Source of the DNA: Victivallales bacterium | GTDB taxonomy: Bacteria > Verrucomicrobiota > Lentisphaeria > Oligosphaerales > Oligosphaeraceae | Reading direction: 5' to 3' | DNA: 5,575 nucleotides | NCBI GenBank assembly: GCA_900769285.1 | Contig: CAAGGB010000018.1 | Span: 1-5,575, forward strand | Shown here: positions 1-5,558 of the stretch, in pieces | Position numbering within the stretch: the first letter of the stretch is position 1 | Layout: each line of letters opens with the position of its first letter | Position numbers and translations under genes: made by a program | Notes under the pieces: model-generated | Database searches by the model: none | Told to the model about the DNA's origin: nothing | The model's input: the letters and a program-made list of their open reading frames with translations, nothing else

Positions 1-21
1 CAACGAGAGAGACGAAAAGAG

Positions 22-44
22 CACGCCGAGCGAAGCGAGGCGTG
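22..44. repeat. GCGAAGC hairpin, copy 1
   Basis: The arms CACGCC (22-27) and GGCGTG (39-44) pair perfectly over 6 bp. Inside them lie GA (28-29) opposite GA (37-38), then the 7-mer GCGAAGC (30-36). As single-stranded DNA, d(GCGAAGC) is known to form an unusually stable mini-hairpin, two G-C pairs closed by a GAA loop. Opposed GA steps in a C-GA-G context are known to form tandem sheared G-A pairs. The whole 23 nt can therefore fold continuously with no unpaired internal loop. That it folds this way in the cell is inference. An A6 tract follows at 45-50. Confidence 0.8.
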
Positions 45-90
45 AAAAAAGAGACGAGAGCAACGAGAGAGACGAGAGAGACGAAAAGAG

Positions 91-113
91 CACGCCGAGC
101 GAAGCGAGGCGTG
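91..113. repeat. GCGAAGC hairpin, copy 2
   Basis: This is identical to the copy 69 bp upstream. The arms are 91-96 and 108-113, the opposed GA steps are 97-98 and 106-107, and the GCGAAGC core is 99-105. An A6 tract follows at 114-119. It lies inside the 50-bp perfect duplication, so it is not an independent example of the structure. Confidence 0.8.
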
Positions 114-169
114 AAAAAAGAAACGAGAGAGACGAAAAAAAAGAAACGAGAGTAACGAAGAAACGAGAG

Positions 170-200
170 AAAAAAGGAGCGCCGCGACAGCGGCGCTCCT
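170..200 (-). terminator. GNCA-loop hairpin 1, terminator-like on minus strand
   Basis: A perfect 11-bp stem (AGGAGCGCCGC at 175-185, GCGGCGCTCCT at 190-200) encloses the 4-nt loop GACA. On the plus strand it is preceded by A6 (170-175). Read on the minus strand it is a GC-rich hairpin followed directly by a T-run, the form of an intrinsic terminator for leftward transcription. On the plus strand no T-run follows. No leftward gene is visible to its right, so it may instead block antisense transcription or be a repeat element that only resembles a terminator. Its 16-nt core (180-195) recurs twice in the window. Confidence 0.55.
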
Positions 201-212
201 CACCCCAATCGG

Positions 213-238
213 AAAAAACGATCGCCGCGCCAGCGGCG
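213..238 (-). repeat. GNCA-loop hairpin 2 with A6 tract
   Basis: A 6-bp stem (CGCCGC 223-228, GCGGCG 233-238) encloses the loop GCCA. It shares the 16-nt core of the hairpin at 175-200, differing only at the eighth base. It has no extended outer stem. An A6 tract lies at 213-218, four bases upstream, so on the minus strand it again reads hairpin then T-run, but with a short stem. It ends 36 bases before the start codon of the VIT/VWA gene and may lie in that gene's 5' leader. Confidence 0.6.
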
Positions 239-264
239 CAACTCATCTTACAGCCACCCCACCT

Positions 265-268
265 GGAG
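265..268 (+). promoter_or_regulatory. Ribosome binding site of the VIT/VWA gene
   Basis: GGAG lies six bases before the ATG at 275, a good Shine-Dalgarno match and spacing. It supports that start, as does the signal peptide that begins immediately. It is the only clear Shine-Dalgarno sequence among the three genes in the window. I found no convincing -10/-35 promoter between the repeats and this site. Confidence 0.7.
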
Positions 269-274
269 CCAGCC

Positions 275-3200
275 ATGAAACTGCATCTATTGTCCCTGCT
301 GTCGCTCGCCCTGCCCGCCGCCCTGACGGCACATTCGTTCATTATACCCTCTCCGCTGCCGCCGCCCTCGATTGTGCTGCCGCCCCAGACGCAGGCGAAG
401 CCCATCCAGACCACGGCGGTTGACATCCAGGCGGAGATTGCGGGCTTCCTCGCCCGAACCAGCGTCACGCTGACCCTCCACAACCCCAACAGCCAGACGC
501 TTGAGGGCGAGCTGCTCGTGCCGCTGCCCGCCGGAGCGACCATCGCCGGCTATGCGCTGGACGTGAATGGCGTCATGGTCGACGGCGTCATCGTCGGCAA
601 GACGAAGGCGAAGGTCGTCTTTGAGGAAATCGTGCGTCAGGGGATTGACCCGGGCCTGGTCGACCAGGCGGCCGGCAACACGTTCCGCACCCGCGTCTAC
701 CCGCTGCCGCCCTCCGGCACGCGGACCGTCCGCTACTCCTATGTGGCGCCGCTGCTGACCGGCACGGAGGACAGCGCCGCCGTCGCCTACTACCAGCAGC
801 CGCTGCGGTTCCCGAATCGCCTGCGGTCATTCCGGCTGTCCCTCAGCGCACTGGCGGCGGAGCAGCCGCCCGTCATCGTGCGCGGAAAGCTCAGCGGACT
901 CTCCTTCGACAACTGGCAGACCGTCCACACGGCCACCGTCGAGCTCCATGACATCGAGCTGACCGAGGATCTGCTCGTCGCGGTGCCCGCCGTCCGGCAT
1001 CACACGCTGCTCCAGAAGTCCCCCGCCGACGGCCTCGCCTACCTCGCCGCCGCCGCGCAGCTCAATCTCCCCAAGACCACACCGCGCCCCCTCTCCGACG
1101 TCACCGTCCTCTGGGACGCCTCGCTCTCGCGCGCCGCGTCCGACCACACCCCCGAACTCCAGCTCCTGGAGACCGCCCTCAAGGACTGCCGGAAGCTCAC
1201 CCTCATCGTCTTCCGCCACCTCCCCGAGCCGCCACAGCGCTTCGACGCCATCGGCAAGCTCCTCGACGCCATCCGCAGCACACCCTTCGACGGCGCCACC
1301 AACCTCACCCAGGCGCTTGCCGCCATCCCCCCCGCCACCACCGACGCCATCCTCCTCTCCGATGGCCTCGACACCTTCCCCGACAAGACCCCCATCGACC
1401 TCCCCAAAGGCTGCCGACTCTCCGCCGTCTTCACCGACAAGGACCAGAACGTCCCCGCGCTCCGACGACTCACCGCCAACTCCGGCGGACTCGTCGCCGA
1501 CCTCCGCGCCACCTCTCCCGCCGACGCCGCGCCGCTCCTCGCGACGCCCACCCCCGCCGTCCGAAACGTCGCCCTCGACGGCCAGGATGTGACCGCCGCT
1601 ACCGTCTGGAAGCTGGACGGTCAGCACCTCCAGCTCGCCGTCACCCTCCCCAAAAAACTCGCCGACAGCCGCCCCACCCAGCTCCTCGTCACGCTCGCCG
1701 ACGGCACGGACATCCGCTTCCCCAGCGTCGCGACGCTCCCCGACGGCCCGCTCGTCCGCACCTTCTGCGGCTCACGCATCCTTGAGGACCTCATCGCCCA
1801 GGGCGCCGACGAGTCCAAACTCGCCCAGGCCTCCCGACGCTTCCAGCTCGTCTCGCCCGTCACCTCACTCCTCGTCCTCGACTCCCTCCAGCAGTATCTC
1901 CAGTACCGTGTCCGACCGCCGGAGACACTCCCCGAATGGCGCGCACAGTACGACCGCCAGCACCAGGACGACCCCAGCCAGGACGACCGCCTCACTCTCC
2001 CCGACAACGACCTCAAGCGCGTCGCCCTCCTCTGGCAGGGCCTCGTCGACTGGCACACCCGCGACTTCCCCAGCCAGCCGCCCAAGCCGACCGCCACCAA
2101 GCCCAACCGCCCCGGCTTCTTCGGACGACTCTTTAACGCCCAAGCCAACGAAGACGCCATGCCTGAGGGCGCCGCACCCGCCCCCGTGGCAGACGCCAGC
2201 CGCAACGCGCACATACAGGCCGATACCGCCGACTTCGCCATGGCAGGCGCCCCGGTCATCATGGCCGAACGCAACCGGGCGGCCTCCGTGCCCGAGTCGC
2301 GCGCGCTGGCCAAGGCCGCTCGCTGTCCCGACGGCGACGGCGCACCCTCCATCGCCCTCAAACCCTGGAGCTCGGACGCACCGTACCTCCGACAGCTCAA
2401 GGACGAAGAGCCCTCACACGCCTACAGCCGCTACCTCCAGCTCCGCGACGACTTCCGCGACTCACCCGGCTTCTACATGGACTGCGCCGACTTCTTCCGC
2501 AGCGCCAATCAGCCTGAACTCGCCGTCCGGATCATCTCCAACCTCGCCGAAATCAAGCCCGACGACGCCCCGCTGCTCCGCATCTGCGCCTATCAGCTCC
2601 GCTTCGCCGGACAGCTCCCACTCGCCGAAATCCTCTTCCGCGCCGTCATCCCCATCGCCCCGCACGAGCCGCAGTCCTACCGCGACCTCGCCCTCACCCT
2701 CGACGACCAGCAGAAATTCCAGGAGGCCGCCGACGTCATGCTCACGCTCATCAAGCGGAAATTCGACAGCCGCTTCCCGGAAATCGAGGTCATCGCCCTC
2801 GTCGAGCTCAACCGCATCATCGCCCGCGCCCAGCGCCACGGCATCACCATCGCCAACGTCGACAAGAACCTCGTCCGGCTCATCGACACCGACCTCCGCG
2901 TCGTCCTCAACTGGGACGCCGACATGACCGACATGGACCTCTGGACCACCGACCGCTTCGGCGAGAAGTGCTACTACGGCCACCGCCTCACCGCCACCGG
3001 CGGCCACAACTCCTGCGACTTCACCCAGGGCTACGGCCCCGAGGAATTCATGATCCGCAAGGCCGTGGACGGCGACTACACCATCGAGGCCAACTACTAC
3101 GGCTCACACTCCCAGAAAATCCTCGGCCCCGTCACCCTCTACGCCGAGGTCTTCACCAACTACGGACGCCCCAACGAGCAGAAGCAGGTCCTCACCTTCC

Positions 3201-3445
3201 GGCTCTCCGGACGCTCCGAGGTCGTCAAGCTCGGCACCGTCTCCCTCAAGCAGGCCGTCAAGGAACGCCCCGCCGCCGCCACCCACTACCAGGTCAAGCT
3301 CGGCGACACCCTCGCCTCCATCGCCAAAGTGCAGCTTGGCGACGAGAAGCGCGCCGACGACATCCTCAAGCTCAACCCGCACCTCACCAACCCGAACCGC
3401 CTCACCGTCGGCGTCATCATCCGGCTTCCCCAGCGGAACGACTGA
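275..3445 (+). CDS. Secreted VIT-VWA-DUF2135-LysM protein
   Basis: This encodes 1056 residues starting at an ATG with a GGAG ribosome site. Residues 1 to about 20 form a Sec signal peptide (one Lys, a hydrophobic core, probable cleavage near A19) with no lipobox Cys. About 42-160 is a VIT domain: LVPLPAGATIAGYALDVNG, then GNTFRTRVYPLPPSGTRTV. About 274-410 is a VWA domain with a complete MIDAS set: DASLS at 281-285, T342 and D363. About 500-552 carries the SPVTSLLVLDSLQQYLQYRV block usual after VWA in this family. About 600-700 is a low-complexity linker. About 731-835 is helical and TPR-like. About 875-990 is a DUF2135/YfaP-like domain (DADMTDMDLW, GGHNSCDFTQGYGPEEF). About 1004-1053 is a LysM domain. 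VIT/VWA proteins with DUF2135 are known but poorly characterised; metal-dependent protein binding by VWA and peptidoglycan binding by LysM are family inferences. No transmembrane anchor is seen at the C-terminus. Codon usage changes sharply near residue 250. Confidence 0.93.
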   Translation: MKLHLLSLLSLALPAALTAHSFIIPSPLPPPSIVLPPQTQAKPIQTTAVDIQAEIAGFLARTSVTLTLHNPNSQTLEGELLVPLPAGATIAGYALDVNGVMVDGVIVGKTKAKVVFEEIVRQGIDPGLVDQAAGNTFRTRVYPLPPSGTRTVRYSYVAPLLTGTEDSAAVAYYQQPLRFPNRLRSFRLSLSALAAEQPPVIVRGKLSGLSFDNWQTVHTATVELHDIELTEDLLVAVPAVRHHTLLQKSPADGLAYLAAAAQLNLPKTTPRPLSDVTVLWDASLSRAASDHTPELQLLETALKDCRKLTLIVFRHLPEPPQRFDAIGKLLDAIRSTPFDGATNLTQALAAIPPATTDAILLSDGLDTFPDKTPIDLPKGCRLSAVFTDKDQNVPALRRLTANSGGLVADLRATSPADAAPLLATPTPAVRNVALDGQDVTAATVWKLDGQHLQLAVTLPKKLADSRPTQLLVTLADGTDIRFPSVATLPDGPLVRTFCGSRILEDLIAQGADESKLAQASRRFQLVSPVTSLLVLDSLQQYLQYRVRPPETLPEWRAQYDRQHQDDPSQDDRLTLPDNDLKRVALLWQGLVDWHTRDFPSQPPKPTATKPNRPGFFGRLFNAQANEDAMPEGAAPAPVADASRNAHIQADTADFAMAGAPVIMAERNRAASVPESRALAKAARCPDGDGAPSIALKPWSSDAPYLRQLKDEEPSHAYSRYLQLRDDFRDSPGFYMDCADFFRSANQPELAVRIISNLAEIKPDDAPLLRICAYQLRFAGQLPLAEILFRAVIPIAPHEPQSYRDLALTLDDQQKFQEAADVMLTLIKRKFDSRFPEIEVIALVELNRIIARAQRHGITIANVDKNLVRLIDTDLRVVLNWDADMTDMDLWTTDRFGEKCYYGHRLTATGGHNSCDFTQGYGPEEFMIRKAVDGDYTIEANYYGSHSQKILGPVTLYAEVFTNYGRPNEQKQVLTFRLSGRSEVVKLGTVSLKQAVKERPAAATHYQVKLGDTLASIAKVQLGDEKRADDILKLNPHLTNPNRLTVGVIIRLPQRND

Positions 3446-3476
3446 CGCCCACCACCACACACCCCCTGACGGTGAC

Positions 3477-3521
3477 GGCCGCCGGCCAGCGCACGCAATG
3501 CCTGGCCGGCGGCCTTGTTTT
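3477..3521 (+). terminator. Intrinsic terminator after the VIT/VWA gene
   Basis: A perfect 13-bp stem (GGCCGCCGGCCAG at 3477-3489, CTGGCCGGCGGCC at 3502-3514) with a 12-nt loop is followed at once by TTGTTTT (3515-3521). It begins 31 bases after the stop codon at 3443-3445. This is a textbook Rho-independent terminator and marks the end of the first transcription unit. Nothing in it resembles the GNCA-loop hairpins outside the gene block. Confidence 0.9.
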
Positions 3522-3600
3522 CCCACGTTCAACGATTACCTTATTTCCTTTGGCATTGCTCCACAGCCCTGCGTTCAACTCCCAGCCCCCTGCAAGTCCC

Positions 3601-4302
3601 ATGACGAAAGCCCACACCATCAGCCGCCCCTTCACGCTCATTGAACTCCTGGTGGTCATCGCCATCATCGCCATCCTCGCCGCCATGCTCCTGCCCGCGC
3701 TCGGCAAGGCGCGCGAAAAGGCCCGGCAGACCTCCTGCCTCGCCAACATTCGACAAATCGGACTCGCACTCGAGCTCTACGCCAGCGACCACCACGACCA
3801 CATCCCCAACATCAACCTCCCCACCGACAGCGCACCCTACATGGCCGTCAGCATCCCCATCGTCCGCATGAGCATGATGGGACGCTCACTCACCCTCGGA
3901 CTCGGACGACTCATCCAGCTCTATCAGCTCCCACCCGCCGTATTCGGCTGCCCCGCCAACGCCCAGCGCCCGCCAGCCTACGTCCAACAGGCATGGACCG
4001 ACGGCGGGACCGTCCAGACAGCCTACATCTACCGCGAGACCGACGAGGGCTTCCAGCCCGTCAAGTCCGCTGCCGAAAACCAGGGCAGGGCCATCCTCAT
4101 GGACTTCTGCTGCCAGGCCGGAACCGGAACCAACATCATCGCCCACAACTACGCCTCCGTCAACATCCTCTACGCCGACGGACACGCCGAAAACCGCAGA
4201 AACACCGCCAACGCCGGCGAACTCTACACCTGCACCACACCCCCCGCCTCCGCCACCGTCCCCATCTGCGACAACATCTGGCTCAACGCCGACAGACACT
4301 GA
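3601..4302 (+). CDS. Prepilin-like pseudopilin with DG-motif C-terminus
   Basis: This encodes 233 residues. The ATG at 3601 places a ten-residue leader before F11-T-L-I-E15, the class III (type IV) prepilin signal; the open frame runs further upstream but that part overlaps the previous gene and terminator. The residue before the cleavage site is Pro (P10) rather than the usual Gly. Residues about 14-33 form the hydrophobic N-terminal helix, followed by ALGKAREKARQTSCLANIRQ, typical of Lentisphaerota and Planctomycetota pseudopilins. Near the C-terminus, H182 to D193-G194 resembles the H-X9-DG processing-associated domain, but ten residues separate H and D. Six Cys lie after the helix (46, 117, 170, 171, 211, 223). 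The family is membrane-anchored and processed by a prepilin peptidase; its role is unknown. There is no Shine-Dalgarno sequence upstream. It is probably co-transcribed with the ATPase gene 39 nt downstream. Confidence 0.9.
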   Translation: MTKAHTISRPFTLIELLVVIAIIAILAAMLLPALGKAREKARQTSCLANIRQIGLALELYASDHHDHIPNINLPTDSAPYMAVSIPIVRMSMMGRSLTLGLGRLIQLYQLPPAVFGCPANAQRPPAYVQQAWTDGGTVQTAYIYRETDEGFQPVKSAAENQGRAILMDFCCQAGTGTNIIAHNYASVNILYADGHAENRRNTANAGELYTCTTPPASATVPICDNIWLNADRH

Positions 4303-4341
4303 GACCGCACCTCTCACTCCCCCTAAAGACTCCATACGACC

Positions 4342-5409
4342 ATGAAAATCACCTTCGACCACGTCTGCAAGGATTTCGGTGACGTTCACGCGCTCAAGGA
4401 CATTTGCCTCACCATCGAGGACGGCGAGCTCTTCTTCCTCCTCGGACCCTCCGGCTGCGGCAAGACCACCCTCCTCCGCTGCCTCGCCGGCTTCGAAAAG
4501 CCCACCGCCGGACGCGTCCTCCTCGGCGAACAGGACGTCGCCGCACTCCCCCCAAACGAACGCAACACCGCCATGGTCTTCCAGGGATACGCACTCTTCC
4601 CCCACCTCACCGTCGAGCAGAACGTCGCCTTCGGACTCGAGATGAAGCACGTCCCCAAGGACGACATCAGCCGACGCGTCACCGCCGCACTCCAGCGCGT
4701 CCAAATCGAACCCTACCGCAACCGCAAGCCCAACGAGCTCTCCGGCGGCCAGCAACAGCGCGTCGCCCTCGCCAGAACACTCGTCGTCGAACCCGGTTGC
4801 CTACTCCTCGACGAGCCCCTCGCCAACCTCGACGCCAAGCTCCGCCGTGACATGAGACTCGAAATCCGACGACTCTGCAAGGACAGCCACCTCACCGCAC
4901 TCTACGTCACCCACGACCGCCAGGAGGCACTCAGCATGGCCGACCGCATCGCCGTCTTCAAGGACGGCGTCATCCGACAGGTCGGCACACCCAAGGACGT
5001 CTACCGACACCCCGCCGACGCCTTCATCGCCAACTTCATCGGCGAGACCAACTTCCTCGAAGGCAAAATCCTCCAGGTCTCCGACCGCGGCACCGACGTC
5101 GAGACCGCCGGCGGCATCCTCCACAGCGACGCCACCACCGCCCTCCCCACCGGACAGCGCATCCTCCTCTCCCTCCGCCCCGAGGCCCTCACCCCCTGCA
5201 CCCAGCAGACCGACAACACCCTCCAGCTCACCGTCAAGCAGACCACCTACCTCGGCGAGCTCTCCGACGAAATCGGCACCATGCCCGACGGCACCGAACT
5301 CAAGTACTTCGAGATGAACCCCTCCCATGAGGTCCAGCCCGGCGACACCATCCTCCTCCACGTCCGCCCCGAGGATGTCGTCATCCTCCCCTGGTCCGAC
5401 GAACGCTGA
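4342..5409 (+). CDS. ABC importer ATP-binding subunit, PotA/FbpC/UgpC type
   Basis: This encodes 355 residues, the usual length for the family of importer ATPases with a C-terminal TOBE regulatory domain. All nucleotide-binding motifs are intact: Walker A GPSGCGKTT (35-43), Q-loop Q81 in VFQGYALFPH, signature LSGGQQQR (133-140), Walker B CLLLDEP (153-159, D157 and catalytic E158), D-loop ANLDAKL (161-167) and H-loop H191. The segment FIANFIGETNFLEG (228-241) leads into the TOBE region, which ends at RPEDVVILPW. It should drive uptake of a solute by ATP hydrolysis on the inner face of the membrane. Candidate substrates are polyamine, ferric iron, phosphonate or sugar; the sequence alone does not decide. 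No permease or binding-protein gene is visible: a pseudopilin gene precedes it and repeats follow. No Shine-Dalgarno sequence precedes the ATG. Leu codons are almost all CTC, as in the pseudopilin gene. Confidence 0.95.
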   Translation: MKITFDHVCKDFGDVHALKDICLTIEDGELFFLLGPSGCGKTTLLRCLAGFEKPTAGRVLLGEQDVAALPPNERNTAMVFQGYALFPHLTVEQNVAFGLEMKHVPKDDISRRVTAALQRVQIEPYRNRKPNELSGGQQQRVALARTLVVEPGCLLLDEPLANLDAKLRRDMRLEIRRLCKDSHLTALYVTHDRQEALSMADRIAVFKDGVIRQVGTPKDVYRHPADAFIANFIGETNFLEGKILQVSDRGTDVETAGGILHSDATTALPTGQRILLSLRPEALTPCTQQTDNTLQLTVKQTTYLGELSDEIGTMPDGTELKYFEMNPSHEVQPGDTILLHVRPEDVVILPWSDER

Positions 5410-5444
5410 CATCTCTCAAGCGACTCAATCGACAAGATAAAAGC

Positions 5445-5514
5445 AACGAGAGTAACGAGGGTAAATAACAACGAGAGTGACGAGAGCAACGAGAGTGACG
5501 AGAGTGACGAGATA
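5445..5514. repeat. 9-bp repeat array downstream of the ATPase gene
   Basis: Seven units match or nearly match RACGAGAGN: 5445-5453, 5454-5462, then five in tandem from 5470 to 5514 (the last is GACGAGATA). A short A/T-rich break lies at 5463-5469. The orientation is the same as in the array at the left end of the window, but here the ninth base is mostly T rather than A. No gene is supported; the reverse-strand reading is a Leu/Ser-rich translation of the repeat. No plus-strand intrinsic terminator is seen between the ATPase stop codon and this array. Confidence 0.85.
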
Positions 5515-5526
5515 AAAAACAACAAG

Positions 5527-5554
5527 AAAAAAGACGCGCCGCGTCAGCGGCGCG
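5527..5554 (-). terminator. GNCA-loop hairpin 3, terminator-like on minus strand
   Basis: A perfect 8-bp stem (CGCGCCGC 5535-5542, GCGGCGCG 5547-5554) encloses the loop GTCA. The 16-nt core 5537-5552 matches the two upstream copies except at its eighth base. An A6 tract lies at 5527-5532, so on the minus strand it reads hairpin then T-run. It could terminate a leftward gene lying to the right of the window, which I cannot see. Confidence 0.55.
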
Positions 5555-5558
5555 ACCG

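Larger units (their letters stand above)
3..121. repeat. Direct duplication: 50-bp perfect repeat, 69-bp period
   Basis: Bases 3-52 are identical to bases 72-121 by hand alignment at an offset of 69. Each copy holds two 9-mer-type units, one complete GCGAAGC hairpin and a trailing A6 tract. The 19 bases between the copies are further 9-mer units. The lack of any mismatch suggests a recent tandem duplication or ongoing homogenisation within the array. Confidence 0.9.
2..170. repeat. Degenerate 9-bp repeat array, consensus RACGAGAGN
   Basis: Imperfect 9-bp units of the form RACGAGAGN occur at 2-10, 53-61, 62-70, 71-79, 122-130, 145-153 and 162-170. Variants such as GACGAAAAG lie at 11-19 and 80-88. 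The units are interrupted by two GCGAAGC hairpins and by A-rich spacers. The plus strand is almost free of T: I find only three in the first 175 bases (43, 112, 153). No credible gene is present here; the reverse-strand translations are serine/leucine-rich products of the repeat itself. The same 9-mer returns after the last gene. The function is unknown. It could be an extragenic repeat family or a protein-binding array. Confidence 0.85.

Noticed and set aside
2..170. CRISPR array
   Set aside because: Units are 9 bp and degenerate, with no regular unique spacers of 25-45 bp and no cas gene nearby.
208..222. Small ATCG/CGAT inverted repeat around the A6 tract
   Set aside because: A 4-bp stem with a 7-nt loop is within chance expectation.
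827..1627. Long open frames on the minus strand inside the VIT/VWA gene and elsewhere (for example 3886-4755 and 4801-5412)
   Set aside because: They are shadows of strong NNC codon bias on the plus strand, which removes stops from an antisense frame. The products are Gly/Glu/Val-rich, with no recognisable domain.
2968..3600. Upstream extension of the pseudopilin open frame to 2968
   Set aside because: This part overlaps the VIT/VWA gene in another frame, crosses the terminator and encodes Arg/Pro/His-rich sequence. The prepilin leader only makes sense from 3601.
3515..3600. Sigma70-type promoter for the pseudopilin gene in the less GC-rich stretch after the terminator
   Set aside because: TTGTTT and TTCAAC resemble -35 boxes, but no acceptable -10 box lies 16-18 bases downstream. 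A promoter is likely here but not identifiable.
275..5409. A defence or other multi-gene system
   Set aside because: The three genes belong to a secreted VIT/VWA protein, a pseudopilin and an importer ATPase. None carries nuclease, methylase, toxin or sensor motifs, and the terminator separates the first from the others.
5247..5525. Minus-strand open frame running into the right-hand repeat array
   Set aside because: Its Leu/Ser-rich N-terminus is a translation of the 9-bp repeat and the rest is antisense to the ATPase gene.
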